Origin: Oceanicola sp. D3 | GTDB lineage: Bacteria > Pseudomonadota > Alphaproteobacteria > Rhodobacterales > Rhodobacteraceae | Length of the DNA stretch: 64,000 nt | Direction: 5' to 3' | NCBI RefSeq assembly: GCF_006351965.1 | Contig: NZ_CP040932.1 | Coordinates: 806,001-870,000 of the forward strand | Shown here: positions 34,122 to 41,945 of the stretch, piece after piece | Layout: each line of letters starts with the position of its first letter | Position numbering within the stretch: position 1 is the first letter of the stretch | The notes under the pieces: model-generated | Told to the model about the DNA's origin: nothing | Database searches by the model: none | Seen by the model: only the letters and a program-made list of their open reading frames with translations | Program-made: the position numbers and the translations under genes

Positions 34122-34637
34122 ATGAGTCTGATCGAAGTGGACCTCAGTGACATCACCCTGCTTGAGGTGGATGCCATCGTGAACGCCGCCAACGAAACCC
34201 TGCTGGGCGGCGGCGGGGTGGATGGTGCGATTCATGCAGCGGCCGGGCCGGGCTTGCTGGAGGAGTGCCGCACGCTTGGCGGGTGCGAGACCGGGCAGGC
34301 CAAGGTTACGGGCGGGCATAACCTCAAGGCCCGCTGGGTCATTCACACCGTTGGCCCGGTGTGGAATGGAGGCGGGGCAGGCGAGGCTGCGCTGCTGGCC
34401 TCCTGCTACCGTGAAAGCCTTGCTCGGGCTGTTGAGGTGGGGGCAGAATCTATCGCTTTTCCCGGCATTTCCACCGGCGTTTACGGCTACCCGAAGGACG
34501 AGGCCGCGCAGATTGCCGTGAGCACGCTGCGCGCAGAGCTTGCGGCGCTGGATAGCCCGCCGCGCGTGGTGCTGTGTGCCTTTTCGCGCGCAGATGCCGC
34601 CAAATTGAACGAGCTTGTGCAAAACGCCGCAAATTAG
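34122..34637 (+). CDS. Macrodomain protein (O-acetyl-ADP-ribose deacetylase, YmdB type)
   Basis: A 171-residue stand-alone macrodomain with the ADP-ribose-binding motifs [20 protein letters not shown] and [12 protein letters not shown], characteristic of MacroD/YmdB enzymes that hydrolyse O-acetyl-ADP-ribose and remove mono-ADP-ribose from proteins. It lies in the insertion between metK and trmB, between a DUF1963 gene and a gene of unknown family. Confidence 0.92.
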   Translation: MSLIEVDLSDITLLEVDAIVNAANETLLGGGGVDGAIHAAAGPGLLEECRTLGGCETGQAKVTGGHNLKARWVIHTVGPVWNGGGAGEAALLASCYRESLARAVEVGAESIAFPGISTGVYGYPKDEAAQIAVSTLRAELAALDSPPRVVLCAFSRADAAKLNELVQNAAN

Positions 34638-34686
34638 CCGGATTTTCATGCTTTTCTATTATTCAGAAGGGCATGGAGGGCTTGGC

Positions 34687-35010
34687 ATGGCGATCAAGTC
34701 GGTCGAGATCTTTTATAACGTCAACCGTATCCCCGGCCATTACCCCGGCGATTGGGACGGGGCGCTGGAGTTTCGCAACGCTGCGATGGAATTGATCGAG
34801 AACGCGCTGATCGAAGCGCGGGCGGGTGAATGGGCGGGGGCCGAGATTGGCTCTTGCGAGGCCACCGGCGAGCCGGAGGTGAACTTTGGCTTCGACGTGG
34901 CCGACTTTGACATGGCCGAGGAGATCATCCGCAACGCGGTGGCGGGCACCCCCTACGAGGGCATCCGCGAGATCACCCGGCAGGAGCATGACGAGGCGGA
35001 GTTCAACTGA
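34687..35010 (+). CDS. Small acidic protein of unknown family
   Basis: A 107-residue soluble acidic protein with no signal peptide. The start at 34687 is set by GGAGGG upstream and a good coding pattern from there. The segment EVNFGFDVADFDMAEEIIRN suggests a compact alpha/beta fold. I do not recognise the family. It lies between the macrodomain gene and trmB, all on the plus strand with short gaps. Confidence 0.7.
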   Translation: MAIKSVEIFYNVNRIPGHYPGDWDGALEFRNAAMELIENALIEARAGEWAGAEIGSCEATGEPEVNFGFDVADFDMAEEIIRNAVAGTPYEGIREITRQEHDEAEFN

Positions 35011-35053
35011 CTCCGGTTGCGTGGCGGGCGGCGGGGCGCTACATCGCCGCCCC

Positions 35054-35776
35054 ATGAGCGAGAACCATCCAGACAAACACCGCAGTGGCGCGCCTTGGCG
35101 CAACTTCTACGGACGGCTGAAGGGCAAGGGCCTTCGGTCTTCGCAGGAAGCCTATCTGGATGAGGATTTGGCGGCGCTGTCGCCTGGGGCCGTGGGCTGG
35201 GAGGAAAACCCCGAGCGGGTGCCGCTGGACCTTGAGGCGCTGTTTCCCGGCAAGGAAATCTGGCTGGAGGTGGGCTTTGGCGGCGGTGAGCACATGGTGC
35301 ATCAGGCCGCGCAGAACCCCGGCGTCGGGATCATCGGGGCCGAGCCCTACATCAACGGCGTGGCGATGCTGCTGGGCAAGATCCGCAAGGCGGGGGTGGA
35401 GAACCTTGCCGTGCATCCCGGCGATGTGCGTGACCTGTTTGATGTGCTGCCCGAAGGGTCGGTGGCGAAGGCCTTCCTGCTCTACCCCGACCCATGGCCC
35501 AAGAAGCGCCACCACCGCCGCCGCTTCGTGACGCCCGAGTATCTTGAGGCGCTGGCCAAGGTGCTGAAGCCGGGGGCAGAATTTCGGGTGGCGACGGACA
35601 TCCCTGACTATGTGCGCCAGACGCTGGAGGAGGTGCCGGGGCAGGGCTTTGAATGGTTGGCGGAGGGGCCGAGCGACTGGCGCGCGCCGTGGAATGACTG
35701 GATTTCGACCCGCTACGAGCAGAAGGCGCTGAGAGAAGGGCGCACCCCGCATTATCTGACCTTCCGCAGGGTTTAA
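35054..35776 (+). CDS. trmB: tRNA (guanine-N7-)-methyltransferase, TrmB
   Basis: TrmB methylates G46 in tRNA variable loops using SAM. The 240-residue product has the SAM-binding LEVGFGGGEHM, the family motif YPDPWPKKRHHRRRF, and the C-terminal TRYEQKALREGR. The start MSENHPDKHRSG is preferred over upstream in-frame codons that run through the previous gene. In relatives trmB follows metK closely; here three genes intervene. Confidence 0.95.
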   Translation: MSENHPDKHRSGAPWRNFYGRLKGKGLRSSQEAYLDEDLAALSPGAVGWEENPERVPLDLEALFPGKEIWLEVGFGGGEHMVHQAAQNPGVGIIGAEPYINGVAMLLGKIRKAGVENLAVHPGDVRDLFDVLPEGSVAKAFLLYPDPWPKKRHHRRRFVTPEYLEALAKVLKPGAEFRVATDIPDYVRQTLEEVPGQGFEWLAEGPSDWRAPWNDWISTRYEQKALREGRTPHYLTFRRV

Positions 35777-35795
35777 GCCGCCTCAGAAAGCGGCT
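35776..35795 (+). terminator. Weak hairpin after trmB
   Basis: AGCCGC and GCGGCT form a 6-bp stem with an 8-base loop beginning at the trmB stop codon, followed by ATTC. It is a possible weak terminator between trmB and aroA. Confidence 0.4.
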
Positions 35796-35827
35796 ATTCG
35801 GGGCCGGAAACCACGAGGAGCCCGCCC

Positions 35828-37180
35828 ATGTCGTCTCACGGCACCCCTACACCGATGACCTCCCGCAAGGCGGCCCCGCTCACGGGCGTGGCGGAGGTGC
35901 CCGGCGACAAGTCGATCAGCCATCGCTCGTTGATCCTTGGGGCCATGGCTGTGGGCGAGACCAAGATCACCGGGTTGCTGGAAGGCGAGGACGTGCTGGA
36001 CACGGCCAAGGCGATGCGCGCTTTGGGGGCCGATGTGGTGCAGCATGGGGCCGGGGAATGGTCGGTGCATGGGGTTGGCGTTGGCGGCTTTGGCGAGCCG
36101 GAAGACGTGATTGATTGCGGCAACTCGGGCACCGGGGTGCGGCTGATCATGGGAGCCGTGGCGACCCATCCGTTCAGCGTGACCTTCACCGGCGATGCCA
36201 GCCTGCGCTCGCGCCCGATGGGGCGGGTGACGGAGCCGCTTTCGCTTTTTGGGACAGTGTCTTACGGCAAATCCGGCGGACGGTTGCCGCTGACGATGGT
36301 GGGGGCCGAAAGCCCGGTGCCGGTCAGCTACACAACGCCGGTGCCTTCGGCGCAGGTGAAGTCTGCCGTGCTGCTGGCGGGGCTGAACGCGCCGGGCGTG
36401 ACGGTGGTGACCGAGAAGGAGGCCACGCGGGACCATACCGAGCGGATGCTGGCGGGCTTCGGGGCCGAGGTGACGGTGGAAGACACGGCCGAGGGGCGGG
36501 TTATCTCATTGACGGGGCAGCCGGAATTGCAGCCGCAGGTGATAGCGGTGCCGCGTGACCCTTCTTCGGCAGCATTCCCGGTTTGTGCGGCGCTGGTCGT
36601 GCCGGGGAGTGACGTGCTGGTGCCGGGGATCGGGCTGAACCCCACCCGTGCGGGGCTGTTCACCACGCTGCGCGAGATGGGCGCGGACCTGACCTATGAG
36701 AACGAGCGCGAGGAGGGCGGCGAGCCTGTGGCCGACCTTCGGGCAAAATTCTCGCCGGATATGAAGGGGATAGAGGTGCCCGCCGAACGGGCAGCCTCGA
36801 TGATTGACGAATATCCGGTGCTCTCGGTGGTGGCGAGCTTTGCGCATGGGGTCACCAAATGCCCCGGCGTGAAGGAGCTGCGGGTGAAGGAGAGCGACCG
36901 GATCGACGCCATGGCGGTGGGTCTCCGGGCCTGCGGAGTGGAGGTTGACGAGGGCGAAGACTGGTTTGCCGTCAAGGGCTTGGGGCCTGAGGGCGTGCCC
37001 GGTGGGGCGCGGGCAGAGGCGCGGCTGGATCACCGGATCGCGATGAGCTTTCTGATCTGCGGGATGGCGGCCAAGGAGCCGGTGAGCGTGGATGATGCCG
37101 GGCCGATCGCCACCTCCTTTCCGATCTTCATGGATCTGATGGGCGGGCTGGGTGCGCGGCTGGAGAGGGCCGAGGCTTGA
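35828..37180 (+). CDS. aroA: 3-phosphoshikimate 1-carboxyvinyltransferase (EPSP synthase), class II
   Basis: AroA joins shikimate-3-phosphate and phosphoenolpyruvate in chorismate synthesis. The 450-residue product closely resembles the Agrobacterium CP4 class II enzyme ([48 protein letters not shown] with Ala for Pro, RVKESDR). At the site of CP4 Ala100 the sequence is GNSGTG, so a glycine is present as in glyphosate-sensitive enzymes. It overlaps the next gene by 4 bp. Confidence 0.95.
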   Translation: MSSHGTPTPMTSRKAAPLTGVAEVPGDKSISHRSLILGAMAVGETKITGLLEGEDVLDTAKAMRALGADVVQHGAGEWSVHGVGVGGFGEPEDVIDCGNSGTGVRLIMGAVATHPFSVTFTGDASLRSRPMGRVTEPLSLFGTVSYGKSGGRLPLTMVGAESPVPVSYTTPVPSAQVKSAVLLAGLNAPGVTVVTEKEATRDHTERMLAGFGAEVTVEDTAEGRVISLTGQPELQPQVIAVPRDPSSAAFPVCAALVVPGSDVLVPGIGLNPTRAGLFTTLREMGADLTYENEREEGGEPVADLRAKFSPDMKGIEVPAERAASMIDEYPVLSVVASFAHGVTKCPGVKELRVKESDRIDAMAVGLRACGVEVDEGEDWFAVKGLGPEGVPGGARAEARLDHRIAMSFLICGMAAKEPVSVDDAGPIATSFPIFMDLMGGLGARLERAEA

Positions 37181-37581
37181 GGCTTACGGGCCGGTGCAAC
37201 TGCGGTGCGGTGCGCTATGCCTCTGAGGGGCCGTGGAGACCGGTGATTGCCTGCCACTGTAGCCAGTGCCGCAAGACCACCGGGCACCATGTGGCGGCGA
37301 CCTCGGTTCCGCGAGAAGCCCTTGAAATCACCGGAAAACCACGTTGGTTCGCCTCCTCCGGCGACGCCCGCCGTGGCTTTTGCCCGACCTGTGGAAGCCA
37401 GCTGTTTTGGGACGGGCCGGGGGTGAATATCTCGGTGATGGCGGGCACGCTCGATGCGCCGACGGGGCTTGCCACCAAGGGGCATATCTTTTGCGCCGAC
37501 AAGGGCGATTACTATGAGATTGGTGAGGGCCAGCGGCAGGTGCTGGGGGCTGATCCGGAACTGACGACGCAGGTGAAGTGA
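37177..37581 (+). CDS. GFA-family (CENP-V/GFA domain) zinc protein
   Basis: A 134-residue GFA domain with zinc-binding cysteines in [21 protein letters not shown] and [11 protein letters not shown]. Family members were named glutathione-dependent formaldehyde-activating enzymes, but most have no proven activity. It starts at TTG 37177, overlapping the aroA stop (TTGA), and shares the operon with aroA and cmk. A paralogue is coded at 50146-50526. Confidence 0.85.
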   Translation: MRLTGRCNCGAVRYASEGPWRPVIACHCSQCRKTTGHHVAATSVPREALEITGKPRWFASSGDARRGFCPTCGSQLFWDGPGVNISVMAGTLDAPTGLATKGHIFCADKGDYYEIGEGQRQVLGADPELTTQVK

Positions 37582-37647
37582 TCCGGCCTGTTGGGGCAGG
37601 GTAAAGGAAGCGTTAAGCTGGCGCGCGTATGCATCGAAGAGGGGCGC

Positions 37648-38259
37648 ATGAAAATCACCGTAGCTATCGACGGGCCCGCAGCGGCGGGGAAGGGGACGAT
37701 CTCGAAGGCCATCGCTGCCGAGTTTGGCCTCGCCCATCTTGATACCGGCCTGCTCTACCGTGCGGTGGGGGCCAAGGTGCTGGCCGGTGCCGCGCCGGTG
37801 GCGGCTGCCGAGGCGCTGACGCCCGAAGACCTGAGCCCGGAAGAGGCGCTGCGCACGCCCGAGGTGGCCCAGGCCGCGAGCCGTGTGGCCGCAGAGCCGG
37901 AGGTGCGGGAGAAGCTGCTGGAATTTCAGCGCAATTTTGCCCGGCGCGAGGGCGGCGCGGTGCTGGACGGGCGTGATATTGGCACCGTCATCTGCCCGGA
38001 TGCGGAGGTGAAACTCTTTGTCACCGCCAGTGCCGAGGCCCGCGCCGAACGCCGTTTTCTGGAGCTGGAGGCCAATGGGCACGAGGTGACACGGGCACAG
38101 GTATTGGCCGATGTGAAGGCGCGGGACGCGCGGGATGCGGGGCGGGATGCAGCGCCGATGGTGGCGGCGGAGGATGCCGTGCTGCTTGATACAACGGAGC
38201 TTAGCATCGCCGAGGCCCTTGACCGGGCGCGAGCGTGCATCCATTTGAAAATTAAGTAA
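37648..38259 (+). CDS. cmk: Cytidylate kinase
   Basis: Cmk phosphorylates CMP and dCMP. The 203-residue product has the P-loop [10 protein letters not shown], the CMP-binding [12 protein letters not shown] and DGRDIGT. The start at 37648 is given by the family N terminus [12 protein letters not shown]. In most relatives rpsA follows; here BLUF and lipase genes lie between. Confidence 0.94.
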   Translation: MKITVAIDGPAAAGKGTISKAIAAEFGLAHLDTGLLYRAVGAKVLAGAAPVAAAEALTPEDLSPEEALRTPEVAQAASRVAAEPEVREKLLEFQRNFARREGGAVLDGRDIGTVICPDAEVKLFVTASAEARAERRFLELEANGHEVTRAQVLADVKARDARDAGRDAAPMVAAEDAVLLDTTELSIAEALDRARACIHLKIK

Positions 38260-38277
38260 AAAATCAAAGTTAATGCC

Positions 38278-38320
38278 GATGTTGCGTTTTTTGATAGGCG
38301 GGATTCCGCCTTGCAACATC
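38278..38320 (+). other. Nested stem-loop after cmk
   Basis: Outer arms GATGTTGC (38278-38285) and GCAACATC (38313-38320) enclose an inner hairpin GGCGG-GATT-CCGCC (38297-38310). A T6 run (38287-38292) lies in the 5' part of the loop, not after the stem, so this is not a standard terminator. It may stabilise or end cmk mRNA or form a regulatory RNA element. The 311-base gap 38260-38570 also holds the heptamer array and a palindrome; the rest shows nothing recognisable. Confidence 0.6.
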
Positions 38321-38322
38321 CT

Positions 38323-38351
38323 ATGCACAAGTGATGCACAACCCATGCACA
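38323..38351 (+). promoter_or_regulatory. Heptamer iteron array B: three ATGCACA units at 11-bp period
   Basis: ATGCACA occurs at 38323-38329, 38334-38340 and 38345-38351 with 4-bp spacers, pointing toward the BLUF gene. It mirrors array A at 16081-16109 upstream of the alcohol dehydrogenase gene. One spacer (ACCC) is shared by both arrays. The third unit abuts the palindrome at 38351. Confidence 0.7.
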
Positions 38352-38364
38352 TGTCAAATGACAT
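38351..38364. promoter_or_regulatory. Palindrome ATGTCA-AA-TGACAT
   Basis: A perfect 6+2+6 dyad sharing its first base with the last ATGCACA unit. It has the size of an operator for a dimeric regulator and lies upstream of the BLUF gene. Confidence 0.45.
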
Positions 38365-38570
38365 AGGGCACTCCGGATTAACCACTATACAACAATCGAC
38401 TTGCCCGGAACGGGGCGCATAGCCGTGCCGGTTCACCAGATGTTAAAAACAATCTTGCGCCAGCGGCAGCCTTGTCGTTTTACATCGACTTGGAAACTTT
38501 TAAGGGCTTGCGCCATGAGAATCGGTCCGTGCCTGCCCAGGCTCGGGCCTACCAGACGAACAGGATTGGA

Positions 38571-39062
38571 ATGCACCAGCTTGTGTACCGCTCGATCGCC
38601 CTTGAAGAAGAATTTGGCGAAAGCGACCTCGATATTCTTCTGAAGGCGCTGACCTTTAACCGGCGGGCCGGGATTACCGGCTTTTTGTGGCGGGGGCGCG
38701 AGCAGTTCTTTCAGGCGCTGCACGGCCCGCGCGAGGTGCTGCTGGCGCTGATGGAGCGCATCCGGCAAGACCCGCGCCACCGCGATGTGGAGATGCTGCT
38801 TTCGGAAGACACCGATGCGCCGACGCCCTTCAACGACTGGGCGATGGGCTACAACTATGTCACCGAAGACATGCTGGGACTTGCCCTCGAAACCGATGGC
38901 ACCCGGCCCGAGATCAGCCCGGCCAAGGCGCGGGAGGTTTGGCTTTCGATGGTCGAGCAGGCGCAGAACGAGACGGAATGGGGCGGCAGCTCACCCTATG
39001 GCCGCAAGCCCGACGAGAGCATGGACGCGTGGATCAAGCGTTTGGCGGAGTTTCGCGGCTAG
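38571..39062 (+). CDS. BLUF-domain blue-light photoreceptor protein
   Basis: The 163-residue product begins with a complete BLUF domain that binds FAD. The flavin-switch residues are present: Tyr in LVYRS, Asn in FNRRAGITGFL and Gln in FFQALHG. A C-terminal extension of about 65 residues carries no known output domain, so signalling is probably through protein contacts. The start at 38571 is chosen because the domain begins there and AGGATTGG precedes it; upstream in-frame codons look non-coding. It overlaps the convergent lipase gene by 4 bp. Confidence 0.88.
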   Translation: MHQLVYRSIALEEEFGESDLDILLKALTFNRRAGITGFLWRGREQFFQALHGPREVLLALMERIRQDPRHRDVEMLLSEDTDAPTPFNDWAMGYNYVTEDMLGLALETDGTRPEISPAKAREVWLSMVEQAQNETEWGGSSPYGRKPDESMDAWIKRLAEFRG

Positions 39063-39943
39063 CCCTCTTCGACGAAGCGCAGCACATGGGCGAAGAGGCT
39101 TTTGCGCGTCAGCAGCAGCAAATGCCCGTCATCTGCAAAGCCGATGAGCCGGCCCCCGCCTGCGCGGCGGCGGAGCCCGTCGGTTTGGCGGGTGGAGAAG
39201 ACCGGATCTTCCATGCCGAAGAAGAAGCCGATGCGGGCGTGGCTCAGGTCTGCCTCCTCTGACAGCCGCCACCGGCGCAATCCCGAGGAATGTGCCCGCA
39301 CGAGGGCGGGGCTTGGGTTGGCGATTTGGGGGGCGTGCTCTGCGGAGAGGGTTTCGATCCGGTCGGTGAAGCGCGGGTCGGCGCGGTTCTTGCGGCCATA
39401 GAGCAGGGTTTTCCAATATTCGTCCCAGATGGCCTTGCGGGTGAAAGCCTCGGCGCGGGTGGCCGCCGAGATGACATCGCCCGCGCCGCGCAGGATGGTT
39501 TGCAGCCCGCCCGCGTGCTCGGGCGAGGGCGAGATGGCGGCGACGGTGACGGGGCGGGGCGCGAGCAGGGCGGCGGCCTCCAGCGCAATGGCCCCGCCCG
39601 CGGAGTAGCCCACCAGCGTGAGTTTCTTGTCGGGGTAGCGGCGGGCGAAGCGGGCGATTTCTTTTGCTGCCGCTTCGATGGAAAGCACGTGGTCCAGCGG
39701 AAGCCCATCCATCCCCGGGAAGCGGTAGTAGGCGAGCGCATGGCCCCGCGCTGCCCAGGGATTGGTGGGCGCGAAGATATCGACCGAGGCCAGCGCGCCG
39801 GGGATCATCACGGTCAGGCGCGGCGCGGCCTCGATCTGCGCGGCGCGGGCCGGGTTGATGGCCAGCGGGCTTTCGCCCGAGGGCAGGGTGGGCGGCGCGG
39901 CGCAGGCCGCGAGCAGGAGGAGAGAGGCGAGGAGGGCGCGCAT
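39059..39943 (-). CDS. Lipoprotein of the alpha/beta hydrolase (lipase-like) fold
   Basis: The 294-residue product has a lipoprotein signal with lipobox LLAAC, so it is probably anchored in the periplasm. An alpha/beta hydrolase core follows: nucleophile elbow LVGYSAGGAIALEAA, an acid residue likely in FGMEDPVF and histidine in FADDGHLLLL. The substrate is unknown; membrane lipids or polyesters are family guesses. It is convergent with the BLUF gene. Confidence 0.82.
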   Translation of the reverse strand: MRALLASLLLLAACAAPPTLPSGESPLAINPARAAQIEAAPRLTVMIPGALASVDIFAPTNPWAARGHALAYYRFPGMDGLPLDHVLSIEAAAKEIARFARRYPDKKLTLVGYSAGGAIALEAAALLAPRPVTVAAISPSPEHAGGLQTILRGAGDVISAATRAEAFTRKAIWDEYWKTLLYGRKNRADPRFTDRIETLSAEHAPQIANPSPALVRAHSSGLRRWRLSEEADLSHARIGFFFGMEDPVFSTRQTDGLRRRAGGGRLIGFADDGHLLLLTRKSLFAHVLRFVEEG

Positions 39944-39991
39944 GGGGGGACATTAGTGCGGCACGGGACCGCCGAAAAGCCGCGAAACCCC

Positions 39992-40020
39992 TTGCCATGC
40001 GGCGTTTGAGCGGCTAAACG
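39992..40020 (+). promoter_or_regulatory. Sigma-70-type promoter of rpsA
   Basis: TTGCCA (39992-39997), a 17-bp spacer and TAAACG (40015-40020) predict transcription start near 40027. That leaves a 160-base leader before rpsA with two hairpins. Confidence 0.6.
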
Positions 40021-40033
40021 CGCCTTCGTCAAG

Positions 40034-40055
40034 CCGCCGTCAGAGCTGCTGGCGG
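40034..40055 (+). other. First leader hairpin of rpsA
   Basis: CCGCC (40034-40038) and GGCGG (40051-40055) close a hairpin with internal pairing (C-A with T-G around a GAGC loop). It lies between the promoter and the terminator-like hairpin at 40066, so it could be part of a conformational switch. Confidence 0.45.
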
Positions 40056-40065
40056 AAAACTCGGG

Positions 40066-40100
40066 CAGGGTCGGGAACTTCCGGCCCTGATTTTGTTTTT
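40066..40100 (+). terminator. Terminator-like attenuator in the rpsA leader
   Basis: A 9-bp stem (40066-40074 with 40081-40089, one T-G wobble) and a 6-base loop are followed by ATTTTGTTTTT. This is a canonical intrinsic terminator placed about 90 bases before rpsA and downstream of its likely promoter. No plus-strand gene ends nearby, since the closest upstream one ends at 39062 before a minus-strand gene. Premature termination to control S1 synthesis is the natural reading. Confidence 0.7.
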
Positions 40101-40187
40101 CGGCAGCGCCCCAACGGCACAGACCAAACCAAGACCGGCGGAGACAACCGCGCGGCCAGAAACCAGTAGTAAGGACAAACACGCCAC

Positions 40188-41867
40188 ATGGCTCAAAACG
40201 CATCCATGGAGGAATTCGAAGCCCTCCTGACTGAAAGCTTCGAGATCGACACGCCCGACGAGGGCTCTGTTGTCAAAGGCAAGGTGATCGCCATTGAGGC
40301 GGGCCAGGCCATTATCGACGTTGGCTATAAGATGGAAGGCCGCGTTGAACTGAAAGAATTTGCCAACCCCGGCGAAGCTCCCGAGATTGCTGTTGGCGAT
40401 GAGGTCGAGGTGTTCCTTGATCGCGTCGAGAACGCCCGGGGCGAGGCCAGCATCTCCCGTGACAAGGCCCGCCGCGAAGAGGCTTGGGACCGTCTGGAGA
40501 AGGCCTATGCTGACGAAGAGCGCGTTGAAGGCGCAATCTTTGGCCGCGTGAAGGGTGGCTTTACCGTCGATCTCGGCGGCGCCGTGGCCTTCCTGCCCGG
40601 CTCCCAGGTTGATGTGCGCCCCGTGCGCGATGCCGGCCCGCTGATGGGCCTCAAGCAGCCGTTCCAGATTCTCAAGATGGACCGTCGCCGTGGCAACATC
40701 GTTGTGTCGCGCCGCGCGATCCTCGAAGAGTCCCGCGCCGAGCAGCGTGCCGAAGTGATCGGCAAGCTGACCGAGGGCGACACCGTGGACGGCGTGGTCA
40801 AGAACATCACCGAATACGGTGCGTTTGTTGACCTCGGCGGCGTTGACGGCCTGCTGCACGTGACCGACATGGCATGGCGCCGGGTCAACCACCCGAGCGA
40901 GATCCTCTCCATCGGTGAGACGATCAAGGTGCAGGTCATCAAGATCAACAAAGAGACTCACCGCATCAGCCTCGGCATGAAGCAGCTGCAGGACGATCCG
41001 TGGGATGCCGTGGAAGCCAAGTTCCCGCTGGACTCGGTGCACACTGGCCGCGTGACCAACATCACCGACTACGGTGCGTTTGTTGAGCTGGAGCCCGGTG
41101 TGGAAGGTCTTGTCCACGTTTCCGAGATGAGCTGGACCAAGAAGAACGTGCACCCCGGCAAGATCGTTTCCACCTCGCAGGAAGTGGAAGTCATGGTGCT
41201 GGAGATCGACACCGCGAAGCGTCGCGTGTCGCTTGGCCTCAAGCAGACCATGCGCAACCCGTGGGAAGTGTTTGCAGAAACGCACCCCGAGGGCACCGAA
41301 GTGGAAGGCGAGGTCAAGAACATCACCGAGTTCGGTCTGTTCATCGGCCTGCCCGGCGACATCGACGGCATGGTTCACCTCAGCGATATCAGCTGGGACG
41401 AGCGTGGCGAGGATGCGATCCAGAACTACCACAAGAACGACATCGTTCAGGCTGTGGTTACCGAGACCGACGTTGAGAAGGAGCGCATCTCGCTCTCCAT
41501 CAAGGCGCTGGGCGGTGACAAGTTTGCCGAGGCCGTTGGTGGCGTGAAGCGTGGCCAGATCATCACCGTGGAAGTCACGGCGATCGAGGATGGCGGCATC
41601 GAGGTGGAATACGAGGGCATGAAGTCCTTCATCCGCCGCTCCGACCTCAGCCGCGACCGTGCCGAGCAGCGCCCTGAGCGCTTTGGCGTGGGCGACAAGG
41701 TTGACGTGCGCGTGACCAACGTCGACAGCAAGACCCGCCGTCTTGGCCTGTCGATCAAGGCCCGCGAGATCGCCGAAGAGAAGGAAGCCGTTGAGCAGTA
41801 TGGCTCGTCGGACTCCGGTGCTTCGCTCGGCGACATTCTGGGCGCCGCGCTCAAGCAAGACGACTGA
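40188..41867 (+). CDS. rpsA: 30S ribosomal protein S1
   Basis: S1 binds mRNA and the 30S subunit during initiation. The 559-residue product contains six S1 (OB-fold) repeats, recognisable by repeated GAFVDLGGVDGLLHV, GAFVELEPGVEGLVHV and GLFIGLPGDIDGMVHL segments. Its length is normal. In contrast to its relatives it does not directly follow cmk. It has its own promoter and leader, and a strong terminator follows at 41894. Confidence 0.97.
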   Translation: MAQNASMEEFEALLTESFEIDTPDEGSVVKGKVIAIEAGQAIIDVGYKMEGRVELKEFANPGEAPEIAVGDEVEVFLDRVENARGEASISRDKARREEAWDRLEKAYADEERVEGAIFGRVKGGFTVDLGGAVAFLPGSQVDVRPVRDAGPLMGLKQPFQILKMDRRRGNIVVSRRAILEESRAEQRAEVIGKLTEGDTVDGVVKNITEYGAFVDLGGVDGLLHVTDMAWRRVNHPSEILSIGETIKVQVIKINKETHRISLGMKQLQDDPWDAVEAKFPLDSVHTGRVTNITDYGAFVELEPGVEGLVHVSEMSWTKKNVHPGKIVSTSQEVEVMVLEIDTAKRRVSLGLKQTMRNPWEVFAETHPEGTEVEGEVKNITEFGLFIGLPGDIDGMVHLSDISWDERGEDAIQNYHKNDIVQAVVTETDVEKERISLSIKALGGDKFAEAVGGVKRGQIITVEVTAIEDGGIEVEYEGMKSFIRRSDLSRDRAEQRPERFGVGDKVDVRVTNVDSKTRRLGLSIKAREIAEEKEAVEQYGSSDSGASLGDILGAALKQDD

Positions 41868-41893
41868 GCGCAGGGCGACCTGACCTGATATTG

Positions 41894-41930
41894 GGGGCCG
41901 CGGGGGAAACTCTGCGGCCCCTTTTCTTTT
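41894..41930 (+). terminator. Rho-independent terminator of rpsA
   Basis: GGGGCCGC (41894-41901) and GCGGCCCC (41914-41921) form a perfect 8-bp stem with a 12-base loop followed by TTTTCTTTT. Confidence 0.85.
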
Positions 41931-41945
41931 GCGCGGGAGGTGCGG

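Noticed and set aside
38472-38570. Upstream extension of the BLUF protein from TTG 38472
   Set aside because: Codon use of the extra 33 residues is unlike the gene, the domain starts at 38571, and a better ribosome-binding site lies before that ATG.
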